From NCBI GenBank assembly GCA_012959985.1, contig DUCD01000062.1:1-36349 (forward strand): a stretch of DNA of 36,349 nt, in the 5' to 3' direction. This stretch comes from Verrucomicrobiales bacterium. GTDB taxonomy: Bacteria > Verrucomicrobiota > Verrucomicrobiia > Limisphaerales > DUCD01. A program made the position numbers and the translations under genes. Below the pieces are notes generated by a model. That model worked only from the letters and a program-made list of their open reading frames with translations. It ran no database searches and had not been told where the DNA came from. Positions 1 to 8,990 of the stretch are shown piece by piece (position 1 is the first letter of the stretch; each line of letters opens with the position of its first letter).

Positions 1-30
1 GAGAATATAAAACTCTGCACCCCTGCGCCT

Positions 31-194
31 CACTGCCATTCGGTTAAGGATTTTGCGCAACAATTCAGAGCCTTCGTACCTGAAGCTGGGGGCGCTGACC
101 CCGGATCATGGTAAGAATGAATGCAATTATCAATGATCCGGCCTCAGCGCGGCCAGCTTCAAGGGGCACTGAGTTTCTTAACCGAATGGCAGTG
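31..194. repeat. MITE-like foldback element with 18-bp perfect terminal inverted repeats
   Basis: CACTGCCATTCGGTTAAG at 31-48 is the exact reverse complement of CTTAACCGAATGGCAGTG at 177-194. The interior is also self-complementary (GAAGCTGG..GCGCTGA..CCGGATCAT pairs with ATGATCCGG..TCAGCGC..CCAGCTTC). Confidence 0.75.
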
Positions 195-1255
195 CCCTGC
201 AACAGTTCGAAAAACAGCGGCATCTTGCCGCAACCGTGCTCTACCGCATGGGAGAAGTCTACCGGAAAAAAAACGATAAGGAAAAAGCTGCTCAATATTA
301 CCAAAGGATCCTCCTCGAGTTTCCTGAAGAAAAGAGCCTGACTGAATTGAGTCGCCAAAACCTGGAAGCCCTCGGATTGTCACTGGACAGGGCGGATTCT
401 GGAAATGTTTCTGTAGAATTATCAGAGGAGCAGAAAACTATCCAGCGCCTTAAGGAATTGATGAAAAAGTCGCCGAAAAACCCATTCGACTCAATCGGGG
501 AGGAAGAGGAAATGGTTGCAGCAATAAGGAAAAACCATATAGAGGTTGTTAAACTACTACTGGAAAGAGGAAAGGATTCGAATGCACTGTTGAATGTCGG
601 CCAACCACCGGCGTCGTGGGGTGGAACGCCATACACACCACTGTTTTCTGCTGCATATCATGGTAAACAAACCATAATGGACCTCCTACTTTCACACCAA
701 GCAGACATCAGAATTAAATCGGGATTGGGTTATTCACCTATGGCTGCAGCCGTAGCAGGCGGCCAAGTGGAAGCAGCAAGGAAACTGATTGAGAACGGCG
801 CCGATGCGAAAGATTTGCCGACAGGAAATCAGCGAACCTTGATCGAAATATCCTTCAGTTACGGTTTCAAGCCTGAAATACTGAAATTCCTGCTGACCAA
901 CGGAGCCGATCCCGAAAGGCGGAATCCTTCAGGTTTGACAGCGCTACAAAGTTCACTTCTGAATATAGAGGCGAATCGTTCAACAACCGTTTGGGACATC
1001 ATTCCAAAAATCCTGCTGAAGCACGACGTTGATCCAAAACCCGAACGATTCACGAATACTACGAACGCTCCCATTGTTTTGGCTTTAAAAGGTGCAGGGA
1101 TCAGAGTTGATTCAATCGAATCTCTAGTGGAATCTTTAGTCAAAGCCGGCGCGGACATTAATGCACGGGATCACCAAGGTGCCACTTCCTTATTTCGAGC
1201 GATCGCCGGAATGCGTCATGCTACTATACGCAAACTCCTCCACCTGGGGGCCGGT
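195..1255 (+). pseudogene. TPR/ankyrin-repeat protein, truncated at both ends
   Basis: TPR-like text in frame from about 195 (LQQFEKQRHLAATVLYRMGEVYRKKNDKEKAAQYYQRILLEFPEE), then ankyrin repeats (TPLFSAAYHGKQTIMDLLLSHQADIRIKSGLGYSPMAAAVAGGQ). Homology ends near LLHLGAGPNIHH, where the opposite strand becomes a transposase. The 5' frame runs into a TAA inside the foldback element. Confidence 0.7.
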
Positions 1256-1836
1256 CCAAATATCCACCATCGTCAGGCTCCAGAGGTAATCCCCATGTGT
1301 GACTCCTCCCCCGTGGCTCACCGTATCTGCTTCCAGCCAGCCAGGCCCATCAACCTCCCAGCGCCCACAGCGGATCTCGATGCTTTTCTTCAATGCATGA
1401 CTCGTGCGACCACGTTTACGGTTATGCCGGCTGGAGGGCTTTGCTTTCTGCCCCGACAGCAACCGTTCCAGGGTGCGGGCACTGCCGGAGAGAACTTTCG
1501 CTTTATCCTCGGTTCCCAACTTTCCATTGCGCTTCTCATAGGATGGCAACCATACAGCCAGTTGTTCCTTTAATCGAATGCTGCAAGGCTGTTCTGAGGC
1601 TTTCCAAATCGCCGTGACTACTGTGCCAATCAAAGAATCATATTTCTTTTTGCGGCCACTTCGACCTCGTCGGCCATGCCGGTTGATTCGTCCATTCAGC
1701 GACTTGATGGCATGTTTTCTATCCCAGCCCAGGGTCTCGCACACTTCATCAAGCAACCGGTCTTTCCCTTCCGATTACGTCGCCCATATCGACTCCTGGC
1801 TGATTCGAAATATTCTCGTTTACTGCTCTCACTCAT
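1245..1836 (-). pseudogene. DDE integrase/transposase remnant
   Basis: Minus strand reads MSESSKREYFESARSRYGRRNRKGK, a frameshift near 1765, then DRLLDEVCETLGWDRKHAIKSLNGR...GRWEVDGPGWLEADTVSHGGGVTHGDYLWSLTMVDIWTG and ends abruptly at the ankyrin junction. Family resemblance is to integrase-core transposases. Confidence 0.75.
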
Positions 1837-1857
1837 GTTCCCGGAATGACTTCCCAT

Positions 1858-1938
1858 CCGGTGTCATTTATTTTGACTCAACCACCTTTTCCAGCTTCAT
1901 TCCAACTTTCTGCCCCGGTGTCATCTATTTTGACTCAA
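1858..1938. repeat. Two subterminal direct repeats at the outer end of the IS remnant
   Basis: CCGGTGTCATTTATTTTGACTCAA (1858-1881) and CCGGTGTCATCTATTTTGACTCAA (1915-1938) differ at one base and lie just upstream of the remnant's start codon. Confidence 0.75.
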
Positions 1939-2076
1939 TGCGGTCTTTCATATGGGTGGGCTTATCGCTTGCCATCCAGGCGGCATGTGTTATAGTAATG
2001 TCGGTCTACTGACTGGCCATTGGTAGACAGACCACTACGGCTAATTATTATAACCATTATTACGAAAGGTAATGTT

Positions 2077-2463
2077 ATGAAACTTCGTTTCGAAGTGGAC
2101 CAGGCAGAATCGTTTAGACAAGGAGTTGATTGCCCGAAGTCAGTAGTATACGTCGACGTTAACCCGTCAAAACTACCTCAGGAAGAGCGAAACCTGATTG
2201 CGGATAGGATGACCGGAATCGACGTAATGCAGATGGAAGCAATGCGGGAACGGGTACCAGTGGATGAGGCGCAATTGGAAGCGGCGGAATCGGATGATCA
2301 AAAGACCATGATAATGCTGGAAGCTACCAAACCGAATGGGAAAATTGGAAAATCCCACACAAGAATCAAATCCAAACTCCCAACATTCGAATCATTAATG
2401 GAAGCCATCCAGGAAAACGAAAATGAAGTTTGGGAACAGGCCGCCACAGCTGATAAAAGTTAA
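2077..2463 (+). CDS. Hypothetical protein (128 aa)
   Basis: ATG at 2077 preceded by purine-rich CGAAAGG; MKLRFEVDQAESFRQGVDCPKSVVYVDVNPSKLPQEERNLIADRM...; followed by a terminator-like hairpin. Confidence 0.7.
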   Translation: MKLRFEVDQAESFRQGVDCPKSVVYVDVNPSKLPQEERNLIADRMTGIDVMQMEAMRERVPVDEAQLEAAESDDQKTMIMLEATKPNGKIGKSHTRIKSKLPTFESLMEAIQENENEVWEQAATADKS

Positions 2464-2486
2464 TAATCACCGACTTGATTACCGGA

Positions 2487-2517
2487 AACCCGTTGGAGCA
2501 ATCCTGCGGGTTTTTTA
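2487..2517 (+). terminator. Rho-independent terminator
   Basis: AAACCCGTTGGAGCAATCCTGCGGGTTTTTT: ACCCG/CGGGT stem followed by a T tract, just after the CDS ending at 2463. Confidence 0.7.
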
Positions 2518-2649
2518 GTGCCGGCACGGCAGGGCTCGCTCCGTATTCGTCCACCTTATTGTATTCGCTCCTTCATTCCCCTTCCCTTTTGTGAACTCTT
2601 TCCGGTTTGGGCGGCTTCCTTGATTCACATTTATTGGTGGTTCCCCCTT

Positions 2650-3852
2650 TTAAGGCTCCTCAGAAAGTCGGGATTCGGATGCCAACTGTTTTTGAAGGCG
2701 GATGAATGACGGGAAATCCGTACCCGCCTTGGTGGTGTGCCACTGACCGATATCGTCGATCGTGAGGAACCCTCTCTTTCTGAGTGCGGTAAGCTGGGAG
2801 GGGGATCGTGTTTTCGTGGTCCTGAGTAGTTGGTTTAACCGGGATACGTTTTCTGACATTGGCGGGGATGACAATTCCGGATCGAACGCCTCCTTTAAGA
2901 CTCGTCCGATAGCCATGGGTGGTGTCACGCGCCCGGCGAGGTGCGCGATTGTGGGGGCAATATCGAAAATCTCACAGCTCTCGACCCTTCTGCCGGGCAC
3001 CACGCCTTCTCCCACGATTACGAGTGTCGTCCTGCTCGAAGAGGCGCTGTAGGGTTCGTGCCAGCCTTCGTTGGCCTGACCGTGGTCTCCGCAGACCAAC
3101 AGGACAGTGCCCTTCCACAGGTCCTTCTCTTCGAGCCACGCCACGAAATCACCCAGATGCCGGTCAGCTCGCAAACAGGCCTTCCGGTAGGGGGAGCTCG
3201 GATGCCAGATGTTACGATGCCAGGGCATGTCCACGTATTTGTCCTTGCTGCACTTCTCGCCCTCGATTCCTGAACGCTGCAAATGCACACGCATGAAGAC
3301 GGGTTTACTCTCAGTCAGGAGCCGCTTGGTCTCGGTGATGACCATGGCGTCCTCGCGGTGAGGTTTGGAAAAGTAGACGCCGAATCCGCCGCTAACATCC
3401 TTATATGAGTATGCGTTGACGATGAAAGCCGTCTCTTCCGGCTTGAACTGGTGTTGAATCATCGACTTGCGTATGCCCTCAGTTCCTATGAAAGGCGTGC
3501 CTGCCATCAGCATCGGATTGGGCATGGAACAGGACCATGAGTAGTTTGGGTCGTCCCTGGGATGCCCGGGAAGCGGCAGATGCATGGATTTGTATGTGCA
3601 ACCTCGCTCGGCAAGTTTCTGTAGCTGGGACATCGGCAAGCGTTCAGGGGCCTCATCGGCGAGTCCGTCGATGATAAACAGGATCACGCGCTCCACTCGA
3701 ATCGGCGCGGAACCGGAAACCGGCGCCGCATCAATCGAGATTAGACTGATGCCAAAAAGGAGGGAGAAGGTCATCGCCATGAGAGAGCACAGGGCAAAAG
3801 TCGTTCCAAAGAATGAGCGGTATTTCGGTTGGGGTATTATTTGTTTTTTCAT
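2650..3852 (-). CDS. Sulfatase/alkaline-phosphatase-superfamily hydrolase, secreted
   Basis: N-terminal hydrophobic signal, then VERVILFIIDGLADEAPERLPMSQLQKLAERGCTYKSMHLP...; VLLVCGDHGQANEGWHEPYSASSSRTTLVIVGEGV...EIFDIAPTIAHLAGRVTP is typical of the sulfatase/phosphopentomutase superfamily. Confidence 0.8.
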   Translation of the reverse strand: MKKQIIPQPKYRSFFGTTFALCSLMAMTFSLLFGISLISIDAAPVSGSAPIRVERVILFIIDGLADEAPERLPMSQLQKLAERGCTYKSMHLPLPGHPRDDPNYSWSCSMPNPMLMAGTPFIGTEGIRKSMIQHQFKPEETAFIVNAYSYKDVSGGFGVYFSKPHREDAMVITETKRLLTESKPVFMRVHLQRSGIEGEKCSKDKYVDMPWHRNIWHPSSPYRKACLRADRHLGDFVAWLEEKDLWKGTVLLVCGDHGQANEGWHEPYSASSSRTTLVIVGEGVVPGRRVESCEIFDIAPTIAHLAGRVTPPMAIGRVLKEAFDPELSSPPMSENVSRLNQLLRTTKTRSPSQLTALRKRGFLTIDDIGQWHTTKAGTDFPSFIRLQKQLASESRLSEEP

Positions 3853-3981
3853 AAATCACTCTAATCCTCGGCGGACACCGCCGGGGCTTTGCCCAGCCAT
3901 TCCGGGATGCCTTCGTTTCTCACACGCCCGACTCTTTTGCCGTAGGAATCCAAGCCTCCATCCTTGGTGATGCCAGGTGTC

Positions 3982-4000
3982 GACCGGCTATCAGCCGGTC
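3982..4000 (-). terminator. Perfect stem-loop just past the Old Yellow Enzyme gene (possible terminator)
   Basis: GACCGGCT-ATC-AGCCGGTC, 8-bp stem, located immediately downstream of the minus-strand stop at 4011; no clear U tract. Confidence 0.35.
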
Positions 4001-4010
4001 ATTAATCCAA

Positions 4011-5495
4011 TCACCCACGTTGTTTTTTGACCGCTTTTAGGTCGGTGAATTCACGGCGGTTTTTGTAGTAGGTGTCCAAAGGGTAACAACCGCTGATGAT
4101 TCCATTGCGCGGTGCGGTCGTGCAGTCGCTGAAAGTGCGGCAGATGAAGCGCGGCGTCGGTGTTCCCTTATGGATCGCATCCAGAAGGATCTCAGGATAA
4201 CTCAATACAACGCGGCCAAGGCCTACCATGTCTGCATGGCCCCCCCCTGACAATACTTTGGCTCACGTGGGGCAGGTATTCCTGCAGATAGCTGAGACCG
4301 GATCCTATGACGATAAGATCGGAGGGAATCAGTTTCTTGAGGTCACTGAGAACATTGACTTGTCGGGCCACATCAATCAGGGGATCGTAAGCCGGTTGAT
4401 ACCCATCGGATGGAGGGTAGGCCGCCGGCCTTTGGATGTGCGGCGTGTAGTAGGGCTTCCGGCGGAGGTGTTGAGAATCTTGATGCCCAGTTGGTGAAGG
4501 AGCTGGATTAATTGAAGGGTTTCGGATGTCTCGGGCTCGACGGGATTATCCTTGTTGGTGCTGAAGGCGTATTCGTAGGGGAGATACTTGCTGAACTCTT
4601 CCGGGATTCCCGGACCGAGTTTACCTGGCGTGGAGAGTTCCGGATCCGAACGATGGGGAACGAAGTCAAAGGTGCTCAGTCGGACACCTAGATCGATCTT
4701 GTTTCCGCTCGCCCGGATGCCCGCCACGATTTCTCGCAGAATCCGCGTACGGTTCTCAAAGCTGCCACCGTACTTTCCGGGTCGAGTCCTGGCACTGAGG
4801 AACTCGTGCAGCAGATATCCGTGACAGTGCTTGATATCCACGAAATCGGCGCCTACGTCCCGGGCAATTTGTGCGGCATGAATATATTTCTGGATGATCT
4901 CCTCTACCTCACCATCGGTAAGGATTTGATCGTCGCTGTTGACGTTGAACTTGGAGTCGAGAAGGGGATGGCGGTAGGCGATGCGGGACTCCCAAGTCTT
5001 CTTGTCATTGGGCCGGCAGAATCGTCCGGAGTGAGTGAGTTGAAATCCGATGACTAAATCGTCGGTATTGCCCCAGTGTTTTTGGTGAGAGTCAATGAGG
5101 AATTGTCGGAGTCTGGCAATCTCCGATTTGTTCTCCTCATTGATGATCTGATTCGGATTAGCACGCCCTTCTGGAGTGACGGCCATGGATTCTCCACCAC
5201 AGATGAGCTTACTGCCACTTTCTCCAAAACGTTCCCAGCGTCGGATCATTTCCTCCGTGATGCCTCCCGTGGTAGTTCCGTCCCAGCCTTCCATGGGATG
5301 GATGGTAATCCGGTTGCCTATGATCTTACCGTTGATGGGAGTGGCAACCGGTGCTGCAAGCGGAGAGTCCGACCCTTGAGCTATGGTGTCATCGCAGGGA
5401 AGCCTGATGCCCAGTTCATCAAGGTGACGACGGAAAGTGTCAACGGTCTTGAGCATGGGAATGCGGGTGAGTTTGCGGTCGATCTTTAGGGACAT
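4011..5495 (-). pseudogene. NADH:flavin oxidoreductase / Old Yellow Enzyme family with two compensating frameshifts
   Basis: MSLKIDRKLTRIPMLKTVDTFRRHLDELGIRLPC...IIGNRITIHPMEGWDGTTTGGITEEMIRRWERFGESGSKLICGGESMAV...ADFVDIKHCHGYLLHEFLSARTRPGKYGGSFENRTRILREIV; continues in another frame ([66 protein letters not shown]), then back to the original frame ([24 protein letters not shown]). Confidence 0.8.
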
Positions 5496-5512
5496 GCCTT
5501 CAGTTAAATTTG

Positions 5513-6334
5513 TTAAAGCCGTCGAAAGTGGAATCCTCCATCGACGTTGATCGTTTCTCCAGTGCTGTAGGGTAGGTAGTTGAGTGCAATGGCGGTCACG
5601 GATTTGCCGACATCTTCCGGGGTGCCCCAACGTCGCATGGGTGCCAGTCCTTCTGCAAACATCTGGTCGTATTTCTCTTTCACTGGCGCAGTCATGTCCG
5701 ATGCGATGACGCCGGGGCAGACCTCAAACACCTGAATGCCGTCATCAGCTAAGCGGGCTGCATAGAGCTTGGTCATCATGCTGAGGGCGGCCTTGCCCAT
5801 GCAATAATCGGCACGGTTGGTGGAGATTGTGTAAGCGGAAATGGAACTTATATTGATGATCTTGGGTGACCAGATTTCTCCGTGCTGACGGCGCTGATCA
5901 ATCATCCACTTGCCTGCCAATTGTGAAAGAAAAAAGGGCCCTTTCAGGTTGATGGCCATGAGTGCATCAAAATTCTCCTCTGTTGCCTCCAGTATATCAG
6001 CTCGTCCGATGGAGGTAATTCCGGCGTTGTTGACTAATATATCAAGGCGACAGTGTTCGCTGCGAATGTGGTCAATGATGGCTTGGCGATCGGCGGCACA
6101 ACCGATGTTTCCCTGGCAGATGGTTGCCTTGATGTCGTAGCCGGCGGACTTGGCTGCCCCAATGCATGCAGAGCGGGTTTCTTCTGCGGCGGTGTGGTTG
6201 GCAGCGTAGTTGATACCAAGGTTGGCCCCCACCCGTGCGAGTTGAACGGCAATGCCCCGACCGATACCTCGTGAGGCCCCCGTGATCAATGCAGCCTGTC
6301 CCTGTAATGTGGAAATGGTTTCTAAATTCGACAT
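5513..6334 (-). CDS. SDR family oxidoreductase (3-ketoacyl-ACP reductase-like)
   Basis: AALITGASRGIGRGIAVQLARVGANLGINYA; LDILVNNAGITS; YCMGKAALSMMTKLYAARLADDGIQVFEVCPGVIASDM; YSTGETINVDGGFHFRRL. Confidence 0.93.
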   Translation of the reverse strand: MSNLETISTLQGQAALITGASRGIGRGIAVQLARVGANLGINYAANHTAAEETRSACIGAAKSAGYDIKATICQGNIGCAADRQAIIDHIRSEHCRLDILVNNAGITSIGRADILEATEENFDALMAINLKGPFFLSQLAGKWMIDQRRQHGEIWSPKIINISSISAYTISTNRADYCMGKAALSMMTKLYAARLADDGIQVFEVCPGVIASDMTAPVKEKYDQMFAEGLAPMRRWGTPEDVGKSVTAIALNYLPYSTGETINVDGGFHFRRL

Positions 6335-6413
6335 AGTCGGTTGGGTTGAACCTTGCCTAAAAGTTTACGATAAGACAAATATCATTTTTTGATGGAAACT
6401 ATCGATAAAAGTT

Positions 6414-7283
6414 ATGGAATTTTATCAGCTGAAATATTTTGTAGAAATTGCGAGCGAAGACAATTTCACCAGAGCCGCCGAGCGACTTGCGATAGCGCAA
6501 CCGGCCCTCAGTCAGCAAGTCAAAAACCTCGAAACAGAACTGGGTACGGTGCTTCTCAATCGCGGACGGCGAAAATCCAGCCTGACCTCTGCGGGTGAAA
6601 CCCTCTTTGATCATGCTCTCTTGATTCTATCCGCCGAGTCAGCAGCCAAAGAGGCGGTGCAGGAAGTGGTGGGATTGAAGCGTGGTCGTTTGGTTCTTGG
6701 GACAATACCATCCATCAGCGGCTGCTGAATGCCGGCAGTCATTCGAGAATTTCGGAAGAATTATCCTGAAGTGGAGCTGATTTTGAAAGAGACGAGCTCT
6801 GAGGAGGTCATTGCGATGGTCAGCGCAGGCGATGCGGAAATTGGATTGGTACAGGCACCGATTGTGCGATCGCTGTTTGATTCAGGCGTTTTATTTGAGG
6901 AGAGCTTCGATCTGTTGGTTCCCGCTGGGCATGCTTTGGCTAAGAAGAGCAAAACAACCATGAAAGAGCTGTCATTAGAGGCATTTGTGCTTTTTAAGGG
7001 ACGGGCAAGAACCTCTGTGATCGAGGCAGCAGGTAAATCAGGTTTTGAGCCACGAGTGGCTTGTGAGAGTGGTGAAATCCAAACAGTGCAAGCCTTGGTT
7101 GCGGCGGGACTTGGTGTGGCCGTTCTACCCGAGATCGCATCGACCCCGGTAAGCCGGCAGATGGTGCGGTTAAAGCTGATCCGGACGATCAAGCGGAAGG
7201 TGCTGTGGATTGCCCGCAAAGGCGGGAGTCGCTCTTCGGCAGCCGTTGAGTTTTTGAAGATGTGTAAAGAGCACAGTGCATAG
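6414..7283 (+). pseudogene. LysR-family transcriptional regulator with one in-frame TGA
   Basis: MEFYQLKYFVEIASEDNFTRAAERLAIAQPALSQQVKNLETELGTVLLNRGRRKSSLTSAGETLF...LVLGTIPSISGC, TGA at 6726-6728, then directly in the same frame MPAVIREFRKNYPEVELILKETSSEEVIAMVSAGDAEIGLVQAP. Divergent to the SDR/OYE genes. Confidence 0.85.
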
Positions 7284-7539
7284 AAGATCGATTTCGACTC
7301 GTTTCCTAAATTGAGTCAAGTCATGGGGTCTCACCGAGACTGGTTTAAATGGAACCGTTGATGACGGAATCATCTGGAGTTTTGTAGGTAGGATTATTGG
7401 TGGCGGCGAGTATCATATCATAAGTATTTTTGATGGTTTAAATCATAATTGATTCTTTTACATTATAATGAAAACCGTTTACAAATAGGTCTCTGAAAAA
7501 GAATACTTTCAAACTGCCCCCTACCCGCTTGAAAAATGA

Positions 7540-8958
7540 ATATTCCCAACAGACTTTTGGGGCGACGGCGACGGGAAACAGGACACAGATTCGGACGGAT
7601 TGACTGATCTTGAGGAGTTTAACCTAGGATTTCGCAACGCTCTCAATGTGAACCCCACCTTAGCGGACACCGATGGCGATCAATTGACGGATGGCGAAGA
7701 AATCGCGGGCTCGGGCTCCAGAGCTCCAACTGACCCGACGGTTGCCGACACGGATGGAGACACTCTTTCGGATGGCGTGGAATCCAACACACGGAGATAC
7801 GTCGACTCATCTGACACCGGAACAAATCCGCTGGCAAGTGACACAGACCGCGACGGTTACGAAGATCAGGTCGAAACCAATACCGGCACCTTCATCAGCG
7901 AATCCAACCCCGGAACCAACCCGAATGTTTTCGATACCGACGGCGACGGCCTCAATGACCATGAAGAAGTGTTTCCTGACCCAGTGCTCTTCTTCACTCC
8001 GACAAACCCCACCCTTCGCGACACAGACGGCGATTCGTCGGGCGATCTGCTTGAGAACATCTGGTTTACCGATCCACTGAATCCTGATAGCGCTCCCCCA
8101 CCCGTCCCGTTTGGAGAGGTTTTCTTATGGGACGACTGGAGCATTGGGATTGATCACCCTGGCGGGTCGGAGACTTATCTCAACACCATGGATCCTGTCG
8201 ACCTACTCGTTGGCCAGGCGCTGACCTTCGCCTTCGACATTACCGGACACGACAACGGCGATTCAGATCACCTGGATGTGCGGCTGGGATTCGGCTCCAG
8301 TTTTACGAATCCGGGATATTGGAATCCCTCCATCGATGTGGGGCCCCCGGGAGGAACGACAGCAGTGATCCGTTACCGAAATGACAACGAGAGCAATGCC
8401 GGCAGCAATGTGGACAATATTGTCGTCGTCAACACGGATGAAATCCCATCCGGAGGCGGCATCGTCGATAGCGTCACTGAGAATCACATAGAGTTTACCG
8501 TGGCGCGGTCCGATTCAGGTTTCGAGACCCGTCTCATCTGGGACGATGTTGTCCTTCGCGGACCCACCATTTCGACCGGCACCGGTTTCATCAGCTCTCC
8601 CATCTGGGAAAACGTGCACATCCGATTAAGCGTTGATGGAGACGATGTGATGACAGTGCGCAACATTCGAATGACCTATGAAGAATTGGTCCTTCCTCCA
8701 GTGGTCACGGTCACCGCTATTGAATTAGTAGCGCCCACAATCGAACGCGATCAGAATGGGGCACAACTTACCCTCGCTTGGAACTCAGCGCCCGGAGCAC
8801 AATACCAGATACAGGTTTCCGATGATTTGATAAATTGGGAAATTCTGGAATCGAATTATCCCGCAGATGGAGCAACAGGCGAGACAACTTCGTACACGGT
8901 CACACTGACTGCCGATCCAGTTGCAGCCCGCTTCTATCGAGTCGTTTTTGCCCCCTGA
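7540..8958 (+). pseudogene. Thrombospondin type-3/calcium-binding repeat protein, 5'-truncated
   Basis: DxDxDGxxD repeats (GDGDGKQDTDSDGLTDLEEFN, DTDGDQLTDGEEI, DTDGDTLSDGVES, DTDGDGLNDHEEVF). The frame opens right after an in-frame TGA at 7537 with no ATG and no signal peptide, although C-terminal domains follow. Confidence 0.65.
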
Positions 8959-8990
8959 TTTGGCGGGAAATACCGAATGAGTCTCATAAC

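Noticed and set aside
65-358. Short ORFs at 65-358, 108-341 and 159-383
   Set aside because: They lie across the foldback element and antisense to TPR-coding sequence; no family resemblance.
2919-3296. Plus-strand ORFs 2762-3970 over the sulfatase
   Set aside because: Shadow frames opposite a clearly homologous minus-strand gene.
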